64,000 bases of DNA from Metallyticus violacea (GCA_030762175.1 CM060846.1:180917041-180981040), one strand, 5' to 3'. Counted from the stretch's first letter, positions 10,650 through 20,427 are shown. Made by a program: numbers and translations. The notes: generated from the letters alone by a model not told the origin.

Positions 10650-11030
10650 ACACTGTCACCAGATATTACCTATATCAGGCTGGAGGAGCTTTATACAATG
10701 GAGATTTTCTCCTGTATAGGGGCAAGCGTTATCGAAAAGGTAGTGCCTTGTTCTCTGCTATCGGCGGCCTTGTCAGAAACGTACTGCCGTTTTTCAAGGT
10801 CGGTGTGAAAGGCGTCGGTAAAGAGGCGCTGAAAATGGGAGTTAATGTGCTTGCAGATGTTGCAAGTTCGGGGATTTCCCCAAAGGAGTCATAAAAGACC
10901 AGACTGAAGGTGGCGGGAACTAATTTGAAGGGGAAAGTTGACGTAAAGATAGACTTTATGATAGCCAGTAGCCTATTAAAGCGCACAAGAGGGAAAATTA
11001 ACAATCAGTCCAAGACTATACGCTATGTTT
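10640..11030 (+). pseudogene. pVI-like minor capsid / membrane-lytic protein, broken
   Basis: Starts with an ATG overlapping the penton stop. The N-terminus contains YYLYQAGGALYNGDFLLYRG, then a Gly/Val-rich amphipathic stretch (GSALFSAIGGLVRNVLPF) and FKVGVKGVGKEALKMGVNVL. This layout is typical of adenovirus pVI-like proteins in Polintons, which line the capsid interior and have an amphipathic N-terminal helix. The first frame ends at TAA 10892; similarity continues just beyond (ES-KTRLKVAGTNLKGK) to about 11030 with a basic end, so one nonsense mutation probably truncates it. It lies between penton and major capsid, the usual place. Confidence 0.75.
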
Positions 11031-11052
11031 GAAAGGTGATAGGCGTGTTTTC

Positions 11053-12165
11053 ATGTCTCACGAATCGCTGGTGTACATGAGTTCAGAGCTAGACATCTTC
11101 AAAGACTTCCCGTTCAAATGAACGTGGAAGAGTACTACATATCTCCAAACCCCCAAAATACACTCATTAAAATTTTCCCTATGACATTGCATTATTCTGG
11201 TCATGCAGACGATTACCTCGACATGACCTATGTAGTACTAGAGCTATTTGTGCGAATAGTCGATGACGGTGGAAATGATTTGAAAGGGGACAAACAGGTC
11301 ACGTTTGTAAACAATAATCTACATTCGCGGTTTCAACAGATAAAAGTGTCTTTCAACAATGTCACCGTTTCCATGCCTCAACCAGGCTACACCTATAGAA
11401 TATACATTGAAACACTGCTCAATTATTCGGAGGATGTCATGAACAGCAAACTAGAGTCCACGCTCTAAACTCTCGCCCTCTTCTCCAAATGTTCATCTCT
11501 TTTCGGACATAAAGGACTTTAAAGCCTACGCCGAGATTCAGTCTTCTAGACTTATTATGAAAGCTGTCAGACCGTCGTTAACCATCAAGCTTGCACATCA
11601 GGCAGAGTTAGCTATGGGTAATAGAAATCAACATCTCAAAGATATCGGGTTCCCTGCTCTCAACATTCCAAATGGAGGTAGTAGTATGACTTTCAATGAG
11701 GTTTTCATAGGCCAAATACCCAGAAGAGTGGTTGGGGCCAAGGTCGCCCACCAGGCATACAACGGCAAAAATAACAAAAACCCATTCAATTTGTAACACT
11801 TTAAAATGAACTCTTTTCAACTGTATGCAAACGGTCAGCCTTTTCCCTCACAAACCTACAGCCCAATTTTGATGCCGGTCATTTTCTCCAATGTTTTCAA
11901 ACCCTACAGGACGGCCTCGGGATACACTTTAAGGACGAAGGGCATTAAATTTCTACACATCAATATTCACACGGTTATACCATTATGATATTTGATCTAA
12001 CGGCAGATATGAGCGCTAAAAAGTCTTACATTTCGGGGCAACGGCACCGTGTCTGTAAGTATAGTTTTTAAGCCTCAAACTCCAGAACCTATCAATCTGC
12101 TAGTGCTGGCTGAAGTAGATCGCACTATAGACATGGACGCTAACACGACCATTTTGGTATCATGA
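11053..12165 (+). pseudogene. double-jelly-roll major capsid protein, broken
   Basis: Builds the icosahedral shell. The start reads SHESLVYMSSELDIF, followed in another frame by a long open piece (11118-11468) with HADDYLDMTYVVLELFVR and YTYRIYIETLLNYSED, hallmarks of Polinton hexon-like proteins. The second half (11557-11796) has FNEVFIGQIPRRVVGAKV and AYNGKNNKNPFNL; a third piece (11806-11988) covers the second jelly roll. The C-terminus near 12080-12165 includes LLVLAEVDRTIDMDANTTIL. The central part between 11468 and 11557 is poor, and the whole is shorter than the usual length of about 400-plus residues, suggesting small deletions. Its TGA overlaps the protease ATG as ATGA (12162-12165), implying tight gene packing. 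Confidence 0.88.
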
Positions 12166-12566
12166 ATACGTTCCAAATACGCCAACTTCTGTCTAAATGC
12201 ACAGCACACTTTTTAGGCGTGTACGCCTGTGATCAATTACCTATGGTAAATTAGCATAATAGTCAGCTTCTCATAGCGGTTGTCGTTAACACGGGGCATA
12301 TTCTAAATTTTTCAAATCGTTGTTGTGGTACAAGATTGACTCACAACACTAGAACGTTGCAAGACGATGTCAGCACCACCTGTGGCCATTACGTTGCTGC
12401 TTACCTATCTCATCGCTTCCGTGGCCTGAAATTCTTTTCACAATTCAGCATAAGTGACATTAATAACAATGATAACACCATTCAAATAGCCTACACTCTT
12501 GCCGGATGCTCACAACCTACACATCAGAGCCGCTTATCATTAAAGGTTAGTATCATTTTTGCATGA
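12162..12566 (+). pseudogene. adenain-type cysteine protease, broken and internally shortened
   Basis: Maturation protease that cleaves capsid precursors in adenoviruses and Polintons. The start NTFQIRQLLSKC and LGVYACDQLPM match the family N-terminus. The C-terminal catalytic block reads LQDDVSTTCGHYVAAYL, with the nucleophilic Cys in TCGHY. There is an in-frame TAG at 12252. Between the VVVNT strand and the Cys block only about 35 residues remain, roughly 25-30 fewer than expected. The segment that should hold the catalytic His-Trp pair and the following Asp/Asn strand is not visible, so the enzyme would be dead even without the stop. The frame stays open to 12566, but a splice donor at 12546 may end it earlier. 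Confidence 0.78.
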
Positions 12567-12747
12567 ATAGACATGTATAACACTTGTCACGTTTGTATGT
12601 TGATAATTTCTCACGGTATTTTTTTTTTTCAGAACGCGCCCGCCAGTTGCTCCAAGAGAGGAAAGCAGGTAAGTCGCATTCATTATCGTGTGTGCGCGTG
12701 TGGCTAGTGAAAATATTATGCTACAGAGGTTATGTTCTAACTTTCAG
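12546..12747 (+). other. two possible short introns around a 36-nt exon
   Basis: Donor AAAG/GTTAGT at 12546 pairs with a polypyrimidine acceptor (nine Ts, then CAG) ending at 12632. A 36-nt exon (12633-12668) ends GCAG/GTAAGT, and the next intron closes at 12747 with a branch-like TTCTAAC and TTTCAG. The introns would be 87 and 79 nt. The exon is a multiple of three, stays in the protease frame, and a TGA stop follows directly after the last acceptor. Splicing is inferred only from signals. Confidence 0.4.
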
Positions 12748-12751
12748 TGAC

Positions 12752-13321
12752 ATGGACGAGGGACCTCTATCGGATATTTACTTTTTGAACAGCAAGCTAT
12801 CCAAGTTTACAGCCGTTGGGTTTTCACCTAACCCTCCACGCAAGATAGTGGTGACAGTGGGTGGACGACGCGGCGCTGTTGTCCTGGGTTCGACAAAGTG
12901 GCAGGAACTTGCTGGGACGATGCCGTCAATACAGAGTTAGACTCCTCATCTAAAGAGTGGCAGTTGAACAGTCGACTATCCTTAGTTTTTAAACGTTTAT
13001 TTGCTAAATCTGGTCATGAAAATGGATGGAAGCTGCATATCACTGAGCCTGGAGGAATGGAACACGCTAGTAAGCTTACAGCGTATTATTACCGACATCA
13101 TATATCACAAGAACAAGGACGAGATAGAAGTACAAAATCAAATAGTTGCCTATCGCAATTATTTGCATCACCCAGGGGAGAAAACGAATTTCACGGAATA
13201 TACAATATACATTAATTGTGCCACATTTAGAGTGTTCCTGGAGATGGGGCATTTTCTAAAAGCACAATTCATCAGAGAGTTGAACGGAACGGGTCACACC
13301 AGGTCTGATGACGTCACATAA
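12752..13321 (+). pseudogene. possible PC4-like ssDNA-binding protein, frame-disrupted
   Basis: The first part starts at ATG 12752 (MDEGPLSDIYFLNSK) and contains KIVVTVGGRRGAVVLG followed by STKWQELAGTMPSI, stopping at 12938. The same frame reopens near 13000 with MDGSCISLSLEEWNTL and QRIITDIIYHKNKDE and runs to 13321. Each part has the same layout: beta strands with a short Gly turn, a hydrophobic strand, then an amphipathic helix with a conserved Trp. This resembles the strand-helix end of PC4/Sub1 single-stranded DNA-binding domains, which would make this a tandem two-domain protein. That assignment is inference. The bridge between the parts contains stops in this frame, and a frame +1 stretch may cover it. 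A replication or transcription cofactor role would fit. Confidence 0.4.
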
Positions 13322-13442
13322 ACAAACATTTCTTGAAAAGCGAAGTCATCTTGATGACGCCCCAAACGAGGTCATCTTAATGACGAACAACTTTTACCTC
13401 CGTACAAACAACAGGTTTGAATAACTAGGTCATCTTGATGAA
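13309..13442 (+). promoter_or_regulatory. CRE palindrome plus three GTCATCTTGATGAC-type palindromes
   Basis: A perfect TGACGTCA lies at 13309-13316, over the end of the upstream ORF. Downstream are GTCATCTTGATGAC (13345-13358, a perfect inverted repeat around TT), GTCATCTTAATGAC (13371-13384) and GTCATCTTGATGAA (13429-13442). All fall in the only gap between two Maverick ORFs, ending 46 bases before the ATG at 13488. Binding of a bZIP-type or element-encoded regulator is inferred. Confidence 0.5.
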
Positions 13443-13487
13443 GCAAAACAAGCCCATCAGCACCAAGAGTCCGGCCGAGCTGTCAAC

Positions 13488-13712
13488 ATGATCATCGACG
13501 CGTTACGCCAACTAGCTGCAGTTGCGACCAACACGGAGTATATCTCCGTGTCTATACTACAACCGAACGTGCTTTACGTCGTGAAAGGAGTCCGGAGCAT
13601 CTCAACAAAGAACGGGCCGAGAATGCTTGTACACCTCGAAAACGGCCAAGAGGTGTTTCTACCAATCAGATTCAACAATCTTTCCGCGAACTCTTCAAAC
13701 TGCTTAACTCAT
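13488..13712 (+). pseudogene. uncharacterised Maverick ORF, 5' part, split by LINE copy A
   Basis: Starts at ATG 13488 with MIIDALRQLAAVATNTEY. It has a regular beta-rich pattern (ISVSILQPNVLYVVKGVRSI, then MLVHLENGQEVFLPIRFNN) reminiscent of small ssDNA- or RNA-binding folds; I cannot name the family. The LINE entered after codon 75 or so, and its target duplication covers 13702-13712. The reading frame continues on the far side of the LINE at 19676-19740. No other lesion is visible in this part, so the ORF may have been open when the LINE landed. Confidence 0.5.
13702..13712. repeat. target site duplication of LINE copy A, left
   Basis: GCTTAACTCAT, matched by GCTCAACTCAT at 19665-19675 with one transition. 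Confidence 0.8.
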
Positions 13713-14154
13713 CCCCTCAGGGGCCCAATTTTTTGGGTACGGGGCGTAGCGTCTCCGAGGTACCCGAGCTGCTCCCTAAGGTCCCCGCTCAGCGCGTTTG
13801 ACTCCTTTTTATTTCGCCTGTTTTATTATTTTATTTGTCCTACTTCCCTGTTCTTCGTCTGATGGGTGCCTCCGTGTTTGACACGGTAAAATGTGACTGG
13901 GTAACGGAGTAACCCCCAGCACAGGGTTATCATGTAGGGTGGGAGCGTATCCCCGGGTAAAGGTCAGGCCCGGAGAAGGGCCAATACATGGGCTGATTGA
14001 CTTCCTGAATTAATTGGGTCCCTTCGTCAAACCACAGGAAGGTGTGATCCAGAGGTTACTTTGTTCAGGCCAGGGCCAGTAACCTAAGCCGGGGTGGCGC
14101 CCAGGAAGCAGCCTACCATCGGAGACTGTTGCAATGGTGGAGGATTATATCGCT
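13713..14154 (+). promoter_or_regulatory. LINE copy A 5' UTR
   Basis: GC-richer than its surroundings and collinear with 55459-55900 of copy B (for example GGGCCCAATTTTTTGGGTAC near the start and GCCCAGGAAGCAGCCT near the end). Such LINE leaders usually hold the internal promoter. It contains a short upstream ATG at 14134 that is followed by a stop codon in copy B. Confidence 0.6.
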
Positions 14155-15435
14155 ATGGCACATGATAATAATCATTTTCAAATGAAACGAAAAAGAGTTG
14201 ACGTAAGAGAAGTATCCCAGAAGTCATTTCCTCGCTACTTAGTTATCAGTCGTACCGAATATGGCCAGTCATTTGCTAAGGTAAATCCATTTAAAATTCA
14301 GAAGGGCATTGATGCCATAGCTGGACCCGTTAAATCCTGTACTCGTCTACGTAATAGATCACTTTGGGTGGAGACACTTAGGCTATCTCAAAGCAATTCA
14401 ATGCTCAAGGCGACGCTACTCCACGGTTATCCCATCCGTGTCGAGAAACATAAGACCATGAATTCGTCGCGAGGAGTTGTTACTACCAATGTTCTAGACG
14501 GAATGTTCGACCCGGAAATCCAGGGTTGTCTGGAAGACCAAGGGGTCACCTCTGTTTATCTTGTTCAGTCAAGGAGAGAGGGGGAATTGCAACCGACCCG
14601 GACTCTTTTCCTCACGTATGACAGGATCGAACTGCCGCAGAGGATAAAGGCGGGCTACGAGTCAATAGAAGTGCGCCCATATATCCCGAGCCCGTTGCGA
14701 TGTTTTCAGTGTCAACGTTTTGGAAACACTCGCATATCCTGCAAGAGCGCCGTATCCATCTGCGCTACCTGCGGTCAAGCAAGTCATGACGGAGCATGTC
14801 CATCCGCTCCTGTCTGCGTCAAATTCCGCGGCGACCATCCAGCCTCGTCCTGCGACTGCCCTCGTTTTCGAGAGGAGCGCTGTATTCAGGAGATTCGGGT
14901 AAAGGAAACACTCTCCTTTACTGAGGCCCGGAAGCGATTTCAATCTCGCCAACCTATCGTGCCTAAGACCGGCACCTACAGCGCAGCAGCTTCTTTTGCG
15001 GTCAAGAAGTGCGATAGCAGTAATCAGACTTGTGACTTTGTTTTTACACAGGTCCCTACCAAGCCCAGTTCTTAAAAACGCTCTACCGAGAAGCCAAAAG
15101 CGATTGTTTTTAATGCTCCAGAAATTAAGTTTAAGACAAGTTATACGAAGACGGATTTTATGAAATCGTCAACTCCTAGGGAGAAGAAAAAGAGCCCTTC
15201 TCCTCCTCGGAGGTCCCGCTCCCACGATAGGAGCAAACCCGCTGGGCGGTCGCCGTCACCGCCCTTATCTACCTCCAACCAATTCCAGGTGCTGGAATCG
15301 TTGGATTCCTCTCAGCGGGAGAGCCCTCCTTCTGAGGACGTCGTGGAGCAGGATGGGCCTGCTCCAGATAAACCACCGAGCCCCACGCGACAAAAGAAAG
15401 GACGTTTGATCCGTCCTGGGCCTAGCAAAAAGTGA
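14155..15435 (+). pseudogene. LINE ORF1, gag-like nucleic-acid chaperone, one nonsense mutation
   Basis: Binds the element RNA to form the transposition particle. The frame is open from 14134 to 15435 except for a TAA at 15073-15075. The N-terminal half has FPRYLVISRTEYGQSF and IQKGIDAIAGPVKSCTRLR, an RRM-like gag domain. Three zinc knuckles follow at about residues 185-245 from the 14155 start, beginning CFQCQRFGNTRISC; the third has lost its first Cys (VCVKFRGDHPASSC where copy B has VCLNCRGNH). The C-terminal tail is SR-rich (SPPRRSRSHDRSKP), Pro-rich and ends KKGRLIRPGPSKK. The ATG at 14155 is preferred because the upstream ATG is followed by a stop in copy B. Amino acid identity to copy B is only about 80 percent. 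Confidence 0.88.
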
Positions 15436-15475
15436 GGTGGTAGATTTTTTAACTTAATTCTATTTAATATTCAAA

Positions 15476-18400
15476 ATGGCTATCCTTTCGTGGAATGGGC
15501 GTGGTCTTCGTAGTCGAAGACATGCCCTCGAATTAATTTTACGTTCTACTGACTGTCCGCTAGTGTGTCTCCAAGAGACCAAACTTCGCCCACAGGAGTC
15601 TTAATTTACGCGGTTACTCTTCGCTGAGATTTGATCTCCCTCCCGAAGATGGCACTCCCGCTCACGGCGGAGTTTTAATTTTAATTCGAAATGACGTGTA
15701 CAGTACTTCACTACAGCCCCAGACTCCTTTACAAGCTTATGGAGCTACCGTTCACTTCTCTGGCCTCAGTTTTTCCATCCGCAGCGTATACTTACCTCCG
15801 TCTGGAACAGTCACCATGATTGATCTAGACAATCTTCCAATCTCAGCTACCACCCCCTGTCTTACTTTTGGGGGGTTTCAATGCACACCATCCCCTATGG
15901 GGTTCCACCTCGGAGTGTGCAAGGGGTAGCTTTTAGCCGACTTTCTGGATGGTCCCGATCTTGTAGTGCTCAATACTGGTCTACCTACATATATTTCAGA
16001 CAGAACTCAGAGTTTTTCGCACTTGGACTTATCCTTTTGTTCTGTCTCACTATCTGTGCATTTTACTTGGAATGTCTTCTCTAATTCATACTCTAGTGAA
16101 CACTTTCCGTGTCAGATTCATATACTCTCTTCAAACGCACATTCACAGCGCGCGCCAAAATGACTCATTGAAAAGGCGAACTGGCCTCTCTTTCGATCTC
16201 TGGCCGAATTTTCAGGCTGTGAATTTCCATCTATCGACGTCGTGACCGAGCATCTCCGTACGGTCATCATCACAGCCGCAGATCAGGCTATTCCCCGGTC
16301 GTCTTGCCACCCCAGACGCTTACCGGTTCCCTGGTGGACCAATGAATGCCAGGATGCGTTGCGTGCACGCCGGGGTGCTCTCCGAGTTTTTCGTCGCCAC
16401 CCTACTTCTGTAAATATGATTCGCTATAAACAACTGCGCGCCAAATGCCGTCGAGTCATTAAGGATAGCAAAAAGGCCTTTTTGGATTGCTTTTACCTCG
16501 TCTTTTAACCGCACAACGCCTTCATCCGTAGTTTGGGAACGGCTACGTCGCATTGCCGGCAAACATAGGTTTACGCCCATACACGGTCTTCGGATTTTAA
16601 ATAGGGTGTTTACTTCTGCGATTGATGTACCAATATTTTAGGACGTACTTTCGCTGATGTTTCAAGTGCGGCCAACTATCCTGCTGCTTTTCGCACAATT
16701 AAAGAGCAGATCGAGTCCCAGGGCTTGTGTTTTGCCTCCGACCATCAGGAGTGCTACAATGTCCCCTTTACTTCCAGGGAATTGGAGCATGCCCTTGCGA
16801 ACTCTCGACACTGTGCACCAGGGCCAGATGGTATTCATGTTGCTATGTTGCAGCATTTGTCATCGGAAAGCAAACCTTTTTTATTACGCACTTTTAATTT
16901 TATTTGTTGTAATGGCACATTTCCTAGCGCTTGGCGTGTAGCCACCGTCATTCCTATACCTAAGCCTGGTGAGGACCCCCGTCTTCCTTCCAGTTACCGT
17001 CCGATTTTCCTCACTAGCTGCGTCTCCAAGGTGATGGAAGGAATGATTAACGGGCGGTTTATGTGGTGGTTAGAGTCGAGGCATTTCTTAACGAACGCCC
17101 AGTGTGGTTTCCGGCGTCATCGTTCCTCAGTCGACCATCTTGTGTCTCTAACCACACATGTAATGGACGGTTTTGTGGGCAAGTGCCAAACGGTCGCTGT
17201 ATTTTTTGATTTGGAGAAAGCGTATGATACTTGCTGGAGAGGCAGTATCCTCCGAAAGCTTCACGGTTGGGACATACGTGGGCGTATGTCTGTTTTTATT
17301 CAAGAATTTATGAAAGACCGGGTTTTTAATGTTCGCGTGGGATCAGTATTATCATCTAATTATATTCAAGAGAACGGTGTACCTCAGGCCTCGGTACTTA
17401 GTTGCACACTGTTTGCCATTGCTATAAACTCTATCACCGAGTGTTTACCGCCAGGAATACAATCGTCGTTGTTTGTAGACGATTTTGCCATCTATGTTTC
17501 CTCTCGGAGAACCTGTCTCTTGGAACGCCGCCTCCAATGCTGTCTCGACCGCCTTTACGCTTGGAGTGTATCTCACGGGTTTCGTTTCTCCGCAGAGAAG
17601 ACCGTCTGTATGAACTTCTGGCGCCACAAGGAGTATCCTCCACCTTCGCTCCGTCTTGGTCTAGACGCACTCTCTTTCGCAGACGAAGTTAGGTTCCTTG
17701 GCTTGGTGTTTGATACGAAATTATTCTGGTCATCGCATATAGCATAACTCAAAGGCAAGTGTGAACGTTCTCTTTGTATTTTACGTGTTTTAAGCGGCAC
17801 ATCTTGGGGAGCTGACCGAACTGTTCTTTTACGTTTTTATCGCTCACTCATCCGATCGAAATTGGATTATGGCTGTGTGGTTTACAGCTCAGCGCGACCT
17901 TCTGTACTTCGTCGCCTGAACCCGATTCATCACCGGGGTATCCGTGTTGGCATTGGAGCATTCCCCACCAGTCCTGTGTTGAGTTTATGTGCGCAGTCTG
18001 GGGAACCTCCGTTGTTTTATCGTAGGGATGTTTTACTTTCTGCTTCCGGTTGTCGCTTAGCTGCGCAGCCTCGTCATCCCACGAATGGGCCATTTTTTAA
18101 TGTGTCTTTTGATCGTTTTGATGCAGCTCGGTGTTTTTCTCCTTAGCCTGCTGGCTTTCGTTTTCGGGAGATTTTACGGACATTGGACGTCGAGTTACCT
18201 GCTTTCTTCTTAGCCGGGGAAACTTCTTCTCCCCCTTGGCTTTTAGCAAAGGCAACCGTTCATCTTGGGCTTACGTCCTCTGCAAAATCTTGGACCGCAG
18301 CACATATTATTCGTTGTTATTTTAGTGAGATCAAGTCCTCTTTTAATGGCTGGAATTTTATCTATACCGACGGCTCGAAATGTGACACAGGTGTAGGATG

Positions 18401-19140
18401 TGCTTTTGTTTTTAATGGGGCAAGTTTTACGTATGGGCTTACTTTGCGACATCTATTTTTATGGCGGAGCTTTATGCTATTTATCGGGCGGTTTTATTTA
18501 TTTCTGATCAGGGGCTAGGGAACAGTGTTATATGTTCCTACTCTTTGAGTGCCATTTTAAGTTTTAGAAATCTGTACAACCTCCACCCTCTTGTACAGCT
18601 AGTCCAGAATGTAGTGTTAACCCTTTTCAACGCTGGCGTCAGGGTAACACTCCTATGGGTACCTGGGCAGGTCGGACTCCCAGGTAATAAGGCCGCAGAT
18701 GTTGCTGCAAAATCCGCTCTTTTAGACCCTGCTTAGTACGAGCACCGTTTTTATTTCGGGTATTTTATACATTCCTTACGTAGAGCCATTATTTCCCGCT
18801 GGCGCGAGGAGTGGGAATTACTCCCAACTAATAAGCTTTTAACTGGTCGACTTCTTTTTGCGCTGTTCGTCGCGAAGAAGTAATTTTAGCTCGTCTTAGA
18901 TTCGGGCATTGCCGTTTTAGTCACTCTCACCTTTTTAATGGTCAACCCGCTCCAGCTTGCCCTCACTGTGACCACCCCTTTGCAGTGCGTCACAATTTAA
19001 TTGAATGCCTTCATCTGGCAGCTTTTAGATATAGCGTATATTTGCCCTCCTTAATTGAGGACCTCCTCGCAGATGATGGCGTTGCTGTTGAGCGAGTGCT
19101 CCGTTTTATTCGTGTTTGTGGTTTTTGGAGAGAGGTGTGA
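15476..19140 (+). pseudogene. LINE ORF2 (endonuclease, RT, RNase H), multiply broken
   Basis: Nicks target DNA and reverse-transcribes the LINE RNA in place. The endonuclease start is MAILSWNGRGLRSRR with VCLQETKL; it breaks at 15603 (TAA) and shifts frame several times to about 16160. The RT core is open at 16725-17747 with PDGIHVAMLQHL, FFDLEKAYDTCW, NGVPQASVLSCTLF and the catalytic LFVDDFAIY. A C-to-T nonsense change (TAA at 17745) follows. RNase H near 18360-18720 has TDGSKCDTGVG, but the later Asp is Tyr (CSYSLSAI) and the His is Gln (WVPGQVG), so catalysis is lost. About 25 bp are missing near 18833 relative to copy B. The zinc motif near 18960-19010 is degraded. Confidence 0.88.
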
Positions 19141-19225
19141 GGTTTTATCTTTTCACCATTGACGGCATTTTTAGACTCTTTTAAGACCGTTGTTTTTTCA
19201 GCTTTTGCTGAATCGTGTTAACTAG

Positions 19226-19520
19226 TCTTTCATTGTTGTTTTGCACATTACCCTTGTTATTTGTTTTGGGGTTTTATTGTTACCATTTTAATCTTTTATA
19301 CGACTGGTTTGTTTTCAGCTCTTGTTGATTTGTTTTCCTACCGGTCTTTATTTGTTGACCATATTACCCTGTGTTTGCTTTGGGGTTTTATTGCTACGAT
19401 TTTAGTCCATTACAGGACTGTTGTGTTTTTTCCGCTCTTGCGGCTGTGGTTTAGTAACACCCTTATGTTTGTGGCGCCTTATACCATTGTTATTTATTTT
19501 TGGGTATAAATTTTATTGCA
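19226..19520 (+). repeat. LINE copy A 3' UTR tandem units
   Basis: About two and a half diverged units of about 119 bp, each with TTTGGGGTTTTATTG followed by a GCTCTTG- or TGCT-type core. Copy B has nearly four such units (60975-61440), which explains part of the length difference between the copies. Confidence 0.65.
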
Positions 19521-19607
19521 CAAAGTACTACTGTTGGTTCATTATGCGCAGGATTTGGGTTCTTTGTGTATTTATTTTTTATTTCGGACATAGTATTTGA
19601 TGTGTTT

Positions 19608-19664
19608 GGGTACTAATGACCATAGAAGTTTTACGCCCTTAAGCAATAATTATCATTATCATCA
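19608..19664 (+). other. LINE copy A 3' stem-loop and tail
   Basis: Decayed form of the copy B stem-loop (GGGTAC at 19608 with ACGCCC near 19633), followed by TTAAGCAATAATTATCATTATC. It is probably the RT recognition end. Confidence 0.5.
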
Positions 19665-19740
19665 GCTCAACTCATTTGACTTTTAAATCGTCTACGAGGG
19701 ATAGGAGGTTCTCAGAAACGGACACCGGAGGCACATCGTG
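19665..19740 (+). pseudogene. uncharacterised Maverick ORF, 3' part after LINE copy A
   Basis: Begins in the second copy of the LINE target duplication (19665-19675) and stays open in the frame of 13488 to a TGA at 19738-19740. The residues are hydrophilic, with Ser/Thr/Arg and Gly. The whole protein before interruption would have been just under 100 residues. Confidence 0.4.
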
Positions 19741-20261
19741 AGCTTTTCACCATCATAACATGGCGTGCCAAATAAACCTGGTGGGAATAGGCAACAATCT
19801 CCTTGTCAAACACTTTTTAAGAATAAAAATCAAGTCACAACTATCGGCGAGTGTCCTGCTTACATCAAACAGCTCTCCACAGAAATCTCATTCTTTGACG
19901 AGGACAAAACTATCACCGTCAAAATAGTCACCAACAACTCCGATGCTGTAGAAGTCCAATGCTTGCCTTTAAAAGACATCAATACGGCATAGACGCACGC
20001 TGCACCGTATACCTCGGAACCACCCCGGCATTAGACTTCCAGGTCACGTCGGAATGCTGCTTCCACTCGGCGTCCATCAACGGATTTGTCGTGCCCATTA
20101 CTTTTCCGTCGGCTAAGGAACACCTCAACAATAACTTTTCCCACATGCTGCTCACATGCGTCACGACGCCGCACGAGGAGGAGGACGAAGACGGTGATAG
20201 TGATGTGTCTTTTACCAAAAAAACATTTACTACATATTTGAGAATACTTTTTTTGCAGTGA
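19741..20261 (+). pseudogene. uncharacterised last Maverick ORF, frameshifted
   Basis: I do not recognise this gene. One frame (19765-19992) has IKQLSTEISFFDEDKTITVK and a beta-rich continuation. A second frame (from about 19960 to 20261) has RCTVYLGTTPALDFQVTSEC and ends in an acidic patch (EEEDEDGDSD) followed by a short tail. The two overlap near 19960-19990, and a single frameshift would connect them, so they are probably one gene of about 165 codons. It lies next to the right terminal repeat on the + strand. The start is uncertain: ATG 19760 is in a third frame and seems wrong. An acceptor-like TTTTTTTGCAG just before TGA at 20262 resembles the arrangement at 12747. Confidence 0.4.
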
Positions 20262-20427
20262 ATCGCCACCAAAACAGTGACTGGGACAGTTGTTATTACA
20301 TTTTATTATTAAACATCACCAATTTTTTAAATTAATAATTGTAAACAAATATACTACATATTTTTTGTACCGCCATTTGTAGATACACCTTTTATCTGTG
20401 TATGAATAATATAAAATCTGTTATGGA

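Larger units (their letters stand above)
13713..19664 (+). mobile_element. LINE copy A (I/Jockey superfamily, RNase H type), full length, dead
   Basis: Begins CCCCTCAGGGGCCC, the same 5' end as copy B (55459), and finishes in an irregular ATC/ATT-rich tail. An 11-bp target duplication with one mismatch flanks it (13702-13712, 19665-19675). Order: 5' UTR, gag-like ORF1 with three zinc knuckles, ORF2 with apurinic-type endonuclease, reverse transcriptase, RNase H and a C-terminal zinc motif, then a 3' UTR with tandem units and a stem-loop. RNase H plus CCHC-type gag points to an I-like clade; clade placement needs a tree. It sits inside the Maverick and is therefore younger than it. Confidence 0.93.

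Noticed and set aside
17434..17670. Antisense ORF conserved between the two LINE copies (also 59160-59396)
   Set aside because: It lies opposite the RT frame, and the underlying DNA is nearly identical between copies, so conservation is not evidence of coding.
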